From positions 11,713,048-11,777,047 of the forward strand of contig NC_079910.1 of the NCBI RefSeq assembly GCF_024868665.1: a stretch of 64,000 nt of DNA, written 5' to 3'. Made by a program: the position numbers and the translations under genes. Positions within the stretch are counted from its first letter, which is position 1. Every line of letters starts with the position of its first letter. Below, piece by piece: positions 25,099 through 36,200 of this stretch. The stretch is from Triplophysa rosa (taxonomy: Eukaryota > Chordata > Actinopteri > Cypriniformes > Nemacheilidae). Below the pieces are notes generated by a model. It had not been told where the DNA came from. It did no database searches and was given only the letters and a program-made list of their open reading frames with translations.

Positions 25099-28000
25099 AT
25101 GGAGGAGGTGTATAATGCAGAGGATGACTGGGATGAAGACGAGGCTACTCAATACATGATTGAACAAAGTCTGTTGGAGTACAGCAAGCATGCTGATTCA
25201 ACCGCCAGGTACAACTGAACCCATTTTGTGCACTGATTTCAGGTTTATTTGCGGGTAATCATGATCACACACTTTGTTCTGACCTCCATTAGTGATCTAT
25301 TAGAGTGCGTAGACCACGAGGAAATATTCACAGCTATACAAGCTGGTAAGAAATCCTCTCTGCAGTACAATCCCTGATCTTACATAAGCGATCAAGAGAA
25401 TAAATACTCATTTTCACCAGGTAATGAGGATGCTCTGAAGATCCTGGTGCAGTGTAAAGAGGCTCTGTCCAATGCAGACAGCAGGGGCTGGATTCCTTTA
25501 CACGAGGCTGCGGTACAACCAAAGAGGAGCGTTCTGGAGATCACTTATGCAGGTCCAGGAAATGTCTTGTGTTCTATTTACCGCATTAAACCGAAGACAA
25601 TGAAGTTTAATTGCAATTCAATGTTCAGCATCTCCTCAGGGTTCAGGCCAATGCCGGACTCTGAGAGGGGAGACTCCATTGTTTCTCTCCGTGGTCCACG
25701 GTCACAGAGACAACGGCACATTCCTGCTGCAGAACGGCTGTGACCCTGACTGCAAAAATGAGGATGGTGATTCTGCATTGATTGCAGGTGTGGAACAAAG
25801 GGCTATTTTGAGCGTACAGTTTGCTTAGCAAGCATGGATTCCTCCACTTAAGTTTAAAGTCCCAGTGAAATTAAAAATGACAATTCTAAATGTTTCATGA
25901 AATAGTGCAGCGTTTATAGTAAATAGCTTATCAATGTGGGTCATTTTCCTTTTAAAATTCATGTGCCCTCATAATCTTCAGTTAAAATCTGAAAATGCAC
26001 TTCCGCCCTGAAATGACTCCATCTCAAATGACGTAAATTAGACGGCTTGGCCAGAGCATCCGTTAACTCCTCCCCTTCAACTGTCAGTCTGCTGTCCGTT
26101 TCATTTCAAAATCAATGCAACAGCTGTTTTTACACATCCAATAAATTTGCCGTGAAAAACGCAAGCCACGCCCACTAATTTTCTCCTTTGAAATTCATTT
26201 TCACTCGGAAATGTGTCAGAATACAGAAGTAAAAACGATCATAACTTCCGGTTCACAGGGACTTTAAAACTGCAAGAGACTCATTTTCTTAAAGACAAAA
26301 AGTGGCATTCTTATTTTGATTTGTGTTATTTTGCAAACAGCCATAAAGAATGACCAGTATGACCTGGCTCTTCTCCTGTTACGCTACAATGCCAAAGTGG
26401 ACCAAATAGGAAGACTTCAGAGAACTGCTCTGCATGAAGCATCTGTGCTTGGCTTGGATCACTTTGCATACCTGCTTCTACAATCTGGAGCTGATCCAAA
26501 TGAGATTGACGCATGTGAACATACTCCTTTAGGACTTGCTGCACAAGCTGGACATTTTAACGTTGTAGAGGTTCTACTTCAGAAAGGTGATTTTTACACG
26601 TGTGCTTGTGGATAGAAATTCCGCATCTTATCATCTTCAGCATTATACTGAAATTAATGATTCTACTTTTTTTTATTTTGCACAAGAAATACAAAATAAG
26701 TTGGCTTCCGAACCTCTGATCTTTGTCATGCCCTCTGTCTATATTAAAGGGGTCACATGGCGCGAATACGTGTTTTTCTGTGTCTTTGGTGTGTTATAAG
26801 TTGCCCATGCATGTATTAGACAGGTAAAATTGCAAAAATTAAAGTGTCGGTACAAAGATGCATTCTATATATAAGCGAATGCTCACCCAGACCTGCCTGA
26901 AACGCCTCGTGTAACCACACCCCCACAAATCTACGTCAGTTCGTGGTATGAGTTGACTAAGACCGCCCAAATGTATATGCAAGTAAGGTGTGGGCATACC
27001 TGTCAGTACAATTGCTTTGGAACCTGATGTTTCAAATATTGTAAGAGGCGTTACATTTCCGTCACACGATTTCAATATTCGATCAATCACTACGCACTGG
27101 TTAACTGGCCAATTATAGCACACCTCGCTTTTCAGAGAGGCGGGGCAAAGAGGAGATACAAACATGCACGGTATGTGGAAAATACAGCGTTTTAACCTTA
27201 AATTGTGTATACACATTGCATTACATCTAAAACAACCGATAATATTCATTTTAGCCGTGTCATATGACCCCTTTAAAGATATCAAAGTTATATAATCACA
27301 GAATGTTCTTTAAGTTATGAAGGATGATTTGTAGAAAACAGCAAATAAGACGCATACAAATAGAATTTAGGGATTTTACAGATTCACTGTCAAAGATTCA
27401 CTGTTAGAAAAAAGAAAAATATCTGTATGCATCTTTTTTCTGACAGTGTGGATAATATTTGTAATTTACCTCTGCAAGAAAAAAATCTTTAAAAAAATGT
27501 AATTTTACAGAATTTTACTGTTTTTTACAGATTTTTCACAATTTTGAAATACGGTTAAAAACAGACTTAAAAGACTGCAATTTTACACGAAAGACACGTC
27601 GTTTTACGTTACTGTTATTTTACAGTATTTTTCTGGCGCCACAGGTGGCAGAAATCTTCTGTTTTTATGGGATTGTTTACAGTGAAATACAGAAAAAAAA
27701 CGTCAAACTACAGAAAAAAACTGAACATTTAGAAGAAAAACATACAATTTAAGTAAAAAATGTTTTTTACAGGATTTTCTACAGTGTGGGTTTTTAAATT
27801 ATTAATAAATATAAATGTCAATGTAATATAAACATTAAGAACATAAAAAATAGGTCCCTCAGACCCCAACACCACACAAGGGTTAAACATGAATTATTAT
27901 GTTGTTATACGTAGATTTAAACGTTCAGCCTGACTTTAATTTGATTTCAAATTGCACATTGTGCTCTCAGACCTTTGGACCCCACTATACTGTATATGAT

Positions 28001-29343
28001 TATATATAATTTTAACCTATTTTCTAGGGGCCAGTGTGTGGTCCAAGCCCCACTCTTCGAATTCAGCCTCGGTTTTGTTTGATGCGGCGGCCTCCGGAAA
28101 CCCTGACATCATTTCACTGCTACTGGAATATGGAGCCGACCCCAACGTGCCCAACCACACGGGTCATCTCCCCATCCACCGCGTGGCCTACCGCGGGCAC
28201 CTGCTGTAAGTACCCCACCTCTGATGCCTTTGATGCAGCGTTTGCTCTTGATGCAACCACAAGTCTTTGTGTTCTTCATAGAGCGCTGGAGCAACTGATC
28301 CCAGTGACTAAAAAGGAAGTGATCAGGGAAAGTGGCATGAGCCCGTTACACTCCGCTGCTGCGGGTGGTCACCCTCAGTGCCTGGAGCTGCTCCTGAGCT
28401 CTGGGTTTGACCCTAACTTCATGTTGCACCCTAGAGTACGCAGGAACTACGATGATGAACGCAGGTCTGCAATGTTTTTTGCCGTGTCCAATAATGACGT
28501 CCAGTCCGCACGGCTGCTCCTGGAGGCTGGGGCCATGGCCAATCAGGACCCTGTTAACTGCCTGCAGGTGGCCATGCGGCTGGGAAACTACGAGCTCATA
28601 AACACTCTGCTACGCTACGGCGCCAACGTAAATTACTACTCCCGTGTCAACACCACCCATTTCCCTTCTGCCCTGCAGTATGCACTGAAGGATGAGGTGA
28701 TGCTGCGCATGCTGCTTAATAACAGCTATGATGTGCAGCGATGCTTTGACTGTCCGTATGGACAGGCCTCACACGTGCCTGTGGACTACGAGGGCTGGAG
28801 CACCTCTGTCATAAAAGACGTAGTGGTAAGACTAGTTATGAAGTATAGTTTTTCATTTATGTGCCATACAAATGCAGCTCTGATGATAAAAATGAACTTT
28901 GATTTGATAGTTTTGTGAGGTGATCACAGTGTACTGGCTCAGGCACATCTCAGCCCAAGTGGTGAGAATTATGATGGATTACGTCGATCATGTGACTCTC
29001 TGCTCCAAACTGAAAAGTGTCCTTGTTGAACAACCACAGTGGGCTGAAATATGTAAAATACAAGGTAAGTCTGTCTGTCTCATCTTAGAGATCATATTCA
29101 GACACTGGCGCTGAGCTACAAGAACAAGTGTTTTTGTTAAATCAGTGTTCTCTGCTCTCTTCAGAAAATCCTAGAAGACTAAAGCACCTCAGCAGACTGA
29201 AGATCCGTGAATGTTTGGGCCGCTTGCGTCTAAGGGCTCCAGTTTTTATCAGTTTCCTGCCTTTACCTGCTAGTCTCAAAGACTACATCCGCTTCAAAGA
29301 GTACGATATTTACAGTAGAGGAAGTATTACAGAACAAGAATAA
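25099..29343 (+). CDS. asb14: Ankyrin repeat and SOCS box protein 14
   Basis: This is a substrate-recognition subunit of a Cullin-5 RING E3 ubiquitin ligase; the SOCS box recruits Elongin B/C and Cullin 5, and the ankyrin repeats bind the target. Exons: 25099-25208, 25293-25345, 25421-25552, 25629-25787, 26341-26586, 28028-28205, 28282-28825, 28911-29064, 29165-29343. Their sum is 1,755 bases, an exact multiple of three, giving 584 residues, close to the usual ASB14 size. The N-terminus is acidic ([21 protein letters not shown]), resembling a ubiquitin-interacting motif as described in related ASBs (inference). Ankyrin units run from the third exon ([11 protein letters not shown]) through [12 protein letters not shown] and later repeats. 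The C-terminal exon carries the SOCS box ([14 protein letters not shown], then [13 protein letters not shown]). Intron 26587-28027 is packed with repeats. ASB15 and ASB2 are related; synteny with dnah12 favours ASB14. Confidence 0.9.
25852..26268. mobile_element. MITE D in asb14 intron
   Basis: TTTAAAGTCCCAGTGAA at the left and TTCACAGGGACTTTAAAAC at the right are inverted ends. It fills most of the 25788-26340 intron. Confidence 0.75.
26735..27280. mobile_element. MITE E in asb14 intron
   Basis: The left end TTAAAGGGGTCACATGGCGCG and the right end CGTGTCATATGACCCCTTTAA are inverted copies around about 540 bp. It lies in the 26587-28027 intron. Confidence 0.78.
27399..27790. repeat. TTTTACAG-rich repeat with hairpin, asb14 intron
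   Basis: The block begins with a strong hairpin (arms 27399-27414 and 27433-27448) and continues with many spaced copies of TTTTACAG or ACAGTATTTT, ending CTACAGTGTGG. The ends CACTGT/ACAGTG are inverted, so it may be a DNA element. Confidence 0.55.
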
Positions 29344-29999
29344 AAACTGCTGGATAAGTACAGCTACTGTACATAAGTAGCTGCTCATATAAATTTACTT
29401 CATGGATATTTAATTTAATTTTGTTTTTATTTCTGTATTTGTTTAAATAAGACCAAACATGTGTTGTACCACATTCATTCTTGTTTGATAGATGATTTTG
29501 ATTATTATGTTTAGACACAGTGGCTTGCAAAAGTTTACAATTCGGGGATTAGAAAAACGTGGAAAAAACAAAAAAAGTCTAATCAAATGTCGGAAATAGA
29601 CAGGTGTCTCGGCATTCGAAGGTCACTATTGAAAGTTTATTGGCTATGTGACAAACTTTTGCCGAATGTCTTTATTGTAAGTACAAAAAGTAGTTCATGG
29701 TTGAATATCATGCCACAGCCACATGATTTTCATGAAATATGTGAAACTGACACTGCCCAAAGCTAGAATATTCTTGTTTGTTTCAATTATACCTCTCCTA
29801 AAAATAAGCAAAAGTCCAATTTACCTGGAGATGTTTGCAAACCTCGCCATATTACATCAATGCTCTCGCGGTGTTTTATTCGCCAAACAGTCTGAGCAGC
29901 GTCTTGTTTTTTTAAAGGTGACAAATAATAAAATATTTACTTGGAATACGCTTAAAGCAAATGTACACTTTAATGTCATTTATAAAATGTGAAAATTGG
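29344..29999. other. asb14-tasor intergenic region, left part
   Basis: An AATAAA overlaps the asb14 stop codon (29339-29344) but is probably too early to act as the signal; no better hexamer was seen within 200 bases. At about 29519-29670 a short element begins AGTGGCTTGCAAAAGTTT and ends with a matching inverted ACAAACTTTTG, so it may be a small MITE. Nothing coding is supported. Confidence 0.45.
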
Positions 30000-30246
30000 A
30001 GTTTCTTCTGTCAGAGGACACTGATCAAAGCTAATGACGTCCAGACGCAATGCAGTGCACAGTAGTGCCGTTGGGGGGCGATGGCGCGCGCGAATGTAAA
30101 CACAGTGACGCCAGAGTTTTGCAGTGGTGGGGAAGGCATACGTCACAGGCATAATGGCGGAGGCTGGTTGAGAAGGAGAATTACTCCATGAAGCGGCACT
30201 GAAACCAACTTCATCGCCAGCCGACGAGGTGATCGCTGGTCCAAAC
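30000..30246 (+). promoter_or_regulatory. tasor: tasor promoter / 5' UTR with YY1-like motif and two short upstream ORFs
   Basis: GC content and CpG density rise just before the gene (GGGGGGCGATGGCGCGCGCG near 30073-30092), and no TATA box is seen, which suits a housekeeping promoter. ATAATGGCGG at 30151-30160 resembles the YY1 consensus. TACGTCAC at about 30130-30137 resembles a CRE half-site. If transcription starts upstream, two tiny upstream ORFs precede the coding start: 30154-30171 (five codons plus stop) and 30188-30202 (four codons plus stop). The transcription start itself is not visible. Confidence 0.45.
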
Positions 30247-33200
30247 ATGGCCTGCAATTCAAGCCAGGAGAGAAAAACCGACAAGGATAGCGCCCAGGCC
30301 GACGGCCTAACCTCGGAGGATTGCGATAGCAAGAAACAATTGTTGTCAGCCTCTAGCACGGCCACATCCAAGCAAAATGGCGATCAAGCTGGATGCGAAG
30401 ACGAGCAAATGTCTGAACAAGATGCTTCTGAGCGGCGGAGGGCCAGCGTGTCGGACCTAAAAAACAACAGCAGTTCTCCTTCGACGTTACCGAAGTCGAT
30501 TGACGAGCTGCCAAGGAAGAATTTTCAGATTCCGCGGAAGATCAAGGCTCGGAAAGGTTGTGTATCTGCTTGCTACTACTAATGCCATTCCTAAAATGGA
30601 CAATTTGTGTTTAATAACCCGGCCTTCGGGCATGCGCGCTGAAACGGCATTCTTTAGTTCATAAGCACGAATTTATAGACATGTATTGATATATGAATAG
30701 AGGATGTATATATTGTACCACGTGATTGCTCGCTGAGAGTTATGTTAGTCGGAAATATGGATTTTTGATTGCGCCCCGCTGCAGATAATTTAGAGCCTCT
30801 AATGCATGCACGTGAGGATCTGATTTGTTTCACGCGCCCACTCGAGTCCTTCCTCGCGTGCATTTTATGTTCCAGGGATCTATACTTCACGGAGGCCGGT
30901 GTCATTGCATTGCCTTTGCGTGCGGTTGCTAGCCTGGCTAACGTACTGGCCACCACACCTCCCTGAGCGTAAAGTGTACCCAAACCACACGTCACATTTC
31001 TGACCCCCTCATCTGTAGAGCTTATGAATGGCACCAGTGTGATACACTTTCCCACCACATTTCCGTCTTTATGCACCACGTTTGGACGGACTACAAATTA
31101 CACTTAAGTCTTATTCCCGTACTGTTGCCAATATAGCCGAAAATAAATACATTTATAATATGTAAATTATTTACTTGTCAACAGATGAATACAGTTGGGT
31201 TGAATGTAAAAGAAACAGGTGCAGGGTGAGGGAGGGGGTGCGGGTTGTCGTAACATAATGCGTGACGGTTTGTACTTTTGCTGTTGCTCGTGGAAGTACT
31301 TGTGGATTTCGTATTTTGGATGTTAAAAAATATGTTTCTGTTGTAGTTTGTGTAACACATTCTCAACGAACTTTTGAACAGGGGAGGGTCAAGGTTCAAC
31401 AATGTTTTTGTGCTGCTTTCTGGAAAATTAACCTTTTTTTTTTTTAAGTAAAAGTGTAAGTTTTTTATTTATTACCGTTATGACAAAAACTATGGTTGAA
31501 CTATAGTTATATGTGACACCACAGTAAATTTGTGGTTACTATGGTAAAACCATTATTTGTATAACTTTGTGTTGTTGTTGTTGTGTTTACTATGCATTCC
31601 AATTAAGTTGTCTTTTTTAGTCACGTGTGTGTGTGTGTGGACATGTTTTATATCCCGGTGGGGACTTAAACCTGAATGCACACCAACACATGGGGACTCG
31701 TGTCACCGTGGGGGCCAAAATTGAAGTCAAAAAAGCTTATAAATTATACGGAACAATATTTTTTAATAATCTAAAAATGCAAAAAGTTTTCTATGATCTT
31801 TAGGTTTAGGGGTAGGGGATTAAATATACAGTTTGTACAGTATAAAAACCATTATGCCTATGGACTGTCCCCACGGAGATAGTAAACCAGACGTGTGTGT
31901 GTAATATTTTATGTGATGGTTATTACTTCCTTTTTCAGCATTTTAATCATCTTTCGGTCTTGACTGATGATTCACTTTGAATAGTCTAATAGTGTGACGT
32001 GCGATTTTTTTAAAGTAAAGTTATTGTAATTGTCAGCTACCTTTGTGCCAAAAGTCACTATAAAGCTTGTATTTATTTTACTTTGTTTTTTTACTATAAT
32101 CTAAGTAGCTGTGTCTCGGTGTGTTTTGTCCTCCAGGTCTTCTCCAGCACTTGTCTCCAGATTCAAGAGAGTTTGAAGAGGTTGTGAAGCTTCTCTCCAC
32201 GTTCTATCTGGATTCCTCCTCTCGTGGGACTTTCACCTACACCAAAGCTTCTCTCATTCACAATGAGCTCTTGGAGAAAGAGGTGAGCATTGAATACACT
32301 TCATTTGACATGAATTAGCATCAGTTATGCGCAATAATGCATTTTTAATATATGTATGATTGTATAACGTAAACCATGTCATGTTTTTGTGTGTAGTTCA
32401 TCGAAAAGAAAAGGGAGTTGAAGCAGAATGGAAGGACAGAGGCAGAACTCACCGAATCTTATGCTTTTCTGCTGCCAGAGAAAAATAAGGTGAGACGATC
32501 AAGCATTGAATTACATCTACAGGGCCTGGAATGATCCGTCTATTGCCAACTCTTTAAAAGCACCACAACTGCAACACAGTTCACCACAATTCAAACTAAA
32601 ACTGCGAAACAATGTCGAAAATGCTTGCAATTTGTTTGTAATTTGTTCTTGTGGATCAAATGTGCTATCAACAAATTGGTTACTGGTACACCTTAAACAA
32701 ATATATACCTTAAATACACTAAGTCGCTTTGGCTAAAGGCATTCTAGGTCCTAAATACTTGATTAATTTATGCATTTCCTTGGCATTGCTATCAATGCTT
32801 TACCAGTTGGGCTACAGGTTGACTGTCGGAGCCTTTTTAAAAACTGTTGAACGAAGTTATATCTGGTTCTCTTTTCCAGGTTCACTGGATCTGTGAAAAG
32901 GGTCTGTCTGTGGGACATTCACGGATCAGCAATCTAGGAAACCCTGGCAAAGGTAAATGCACTGTCTCCGGGACATTGCTTCCAATAAAAGATGAGCCTA
33001 TCTGTTTATATCTGTTTGCATTGAGTCCTGGTAGGTTTTGTATTACTCTGGTCACTTGTGTTTGGTTTAAAGTAGTTAAGTTGGCAAGGGTCTGTATTTG
33101 TAAATAAAAGTTGATGAACCTTAACTTACCACACACATTCATCCTTGCCTTCCGAGACTTCTTTAATTATTATTCAGGTTAAATATGATTGTTTTTGCAA

Positions 33201-36200
33201 ATATTTCATCATAGCATACATAGGATGGTGGTTTCCAAAAGAGCCTTGGGATCATTCCAAGACATTTTGTGGCTCAATGTTTTCTCAAGTAACACTCTAA
33301 GATAACTTCTGCTTTTTCGGTTTATAGGGATTTACCTCTCAAAATACTCAGATTTGTTACAAATGAATCCATTTGAAGTGGGTGCTACTGGAGACATAAT
33401 ACTATTTAAAGTCATGAAGGTACATGTACAGTCAGTTTTATGTATTTGCACTATACTTTTGTTTCAAAATAGCTTTACAGAAGTCCATGCTTTAGTTTAC
33501 TAAGATGTGCCCATTTACACTCTGCAGGGTAAAGTGAAGACAATATTTGAGAATATGCCCAAAAGTAATCTTGAGCCCAATCCTAAATATGACTGCCATG
33601 TGTACAAGAATGCCAGCAAAGTGACTTCATTGTTGTCCTATAGGGCCTTTGAACACACTCAGGTTAGTCATTCGCAAGTTTTTTTTCAGTGTCATTTAAA
33701 AAATATTAACTGGACAGATGACCTCACATGTCTTCTGTATTTTATTTCAGCAATACTTGTATGAATTTGCATTTGAGGAGTTACGGTCAAGGCCCCGGCA
33801 TGTGTTACCATATGCGGTTGTGTCTTTTCAATATAAAGGCAAAGAGTCGGTCACGGCTGCACACAGGTATGAAATGAAACATTGATCATGTGCTTGCAAT
33901 ATTAACATTTTTGCATTTCAATGAATAACAGCTTTGACAATTAAAAACACACGGACCAGAATGAAGCAGTTATAAAGTCAAGTTGATTTCAGTTCATTAA
34001 AATAAACATTAATGGTGTTAAACGTAATAAGTAATCACAATTTATCACAAACTTTGACAAGCTTAGTTTTATGTGAATTTAAAGAGTTTTCCTTTTGTAT
34101 TTTAGTAGATTAAACAGCACTGTGTATGAAGCCCCAAGAGGTAAGATTTGTTCTCTATCTAATAATTGTGATTATATTATACACATTCATGTATGGTTAC
34201 ATGTTCATATCCTAGACACATGAACTAGATATGAGTAAACCCTCAAACTCTTTCTTTTGCGTTTGATGTTTAGTCCGGAGGAGATATACAGTTTGGAGTG
34301 GCTCACTTGTGAATAAGGGAGAAGAGCTCTATCAAGTGTACATCCGGTCCACGAGTCTCCCTCTTCTGCCCCTTAAACTGTGAGTCACTCTTATGACCCC
34401 GTCACAGTTTGGTCTTCTAAGATATTTGCAATGGTTTTAAGTTTTTCTATATTTTGCAATTTTCAGGCCGGACAAGCTTGATGTCAATGTGGCAATGCAT
34501 CTGGATCAAGTAAAGCGAAAGATCCCGTCTGTTCTGTTATCGTGGGACACGTACACTGGATCGCGCGAGGGTAAGACAAATGCAAAAAATGTTGTCCTAA
34601 CCAGACACAATGTTATTCCAGAGACAAGAAGTTTATTTAATTTTTTATTTACAATGAAAACATATAGTCAACGAACTGCTTGTTATTGTGTCCGGGTATC
34701 AAGTTATCCAAACGCTTAAATCGTGTTGTGTTTCAGTGTTGAAGTGTGGGATGTACTGCAGTCTGTATGAAGTCATAGGAAAAAGTAAACAGGAAAACAG
34801 TCTCTCCGGATTGGTGCAGCGGCTTGAGAAAGACCGAATAGTGAGATCATTCACAACCCACTTTAATACACCTTTGATTGAATTAATTTTACAAGCTGGC
34901 TTTCAGTCAAGCGAGTGAGGTCCCTGCCTACCTCTGTACGTTTTTTAAAGTCTGATGGTAAAAATCTGTGTCAGTAAGCTGTTATGTGTGTGGGTGCTTT
35001 TATACTTGTTATTAATAGATTTTATAGTTACGCTATAATTAAACTCTTTGCACTGTAGGTACTGGTGAAGCCGTTGATAGACAAAGGATTTCTCTTTCTC
35101 CTCTCGTCCTCTCACTTGCAAACTTCCAGCGGTAGGTTTACACTCTACATCTTGCAAAGATCAATAGCATTAACAGTGTGGATCATAAGATGGAATATTA
35201 AGGCTTGTTTCATTCTGTTTTGAAGAGAGGCGAGGCAGAAATGACAAGGGCTTACATGCGCTTTATATCTTTCAAGAACAACGAAACATCTCCAGGTTAA
35301 GTGAGTGATCCCCTTCATTGTTGTCCTCTAGTTGTTTTGTTTGTATTTGCATCCATCACTGACCTATCTATCTTTTTTTGCTTTTCAAGTTTCGAAGAAC
35401 TCTGAAGTAAATGGAGACCCTCTGGTTTCATTAGAGCCTAAAGACCCAATCACCCATCAACTCGATAACTTTGTACCTGCCCTGCACCACGGCCTCTTCA
35501 AGCTACGTGCCAGTCCTCCCAAAGACCTTTCTGCGGGGCTGAAACGTCAGGCACTGGACTACCTGAGGCAGCAGGAACAAGGTGCCATACGACCCTTTCA
35601 TGTGGTGGAGTACCGGCACACTTTGGATGACCGGACCAATCTACACCCAGCGCCTCGTCCTAAGAACATGGACCTAACACTAAGTTCTTACATAAAGGGG
35701 CCGGCACAGTTTCAACTATCGGTGGAAGCGCTGGTAGTAGACAGTAGACCTGTGATGGGGTCTCCACCAGCAGGTGCTGAAGAGTACAGCCCCGTGTCAG
35801 ATTGGGGAGGGTCAGACAGACAAGCGGCAAGCAGCAGTACGCCTGGAGTCTCTCAGTCCAACGGTGGAGCTCAGAGAACACAGGGAGAGTATGACAAAGA
35901 CAAGATGGAGAAATTGCTTAAGTTGATACATCTTCATAAGAGGACGTTAGTGAAGGAAGAAGGGAGTGGGCCTGAGAGAGAAGAGGAGTGGGATGCCGCC
36001 AGCCTAAAGAGAAGGCTGGAAAGGGAAGGTCCTGGAGGCGTTAACAAGTACCTGAGGACCAGTTTGCTGAACGGGGAGCCAGGAAGAGGTGAGTGTGTCA
36101 TGACGTGAGGAGGAGGGTACAGGATGGAGTTTGTGTGATATTTGTGACCAAGTCTGTGAAATCCACGCTTTTTCTTTCTGTCAGTGGCTGTGGACAGCTT

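Noticed and set aside
28034..28918. 294-codon continuous frame in asb14
   Set aside because: It reads the exon 28028-28205 in the wrong frame and runs through the intron 28206-28281; splicing gives the correct ankyrin sequence in both exons.
30229..30246. tasor start six codons upstream
   Set aside because: The codon there is GTG; the first in-frame ATG is at 30247.
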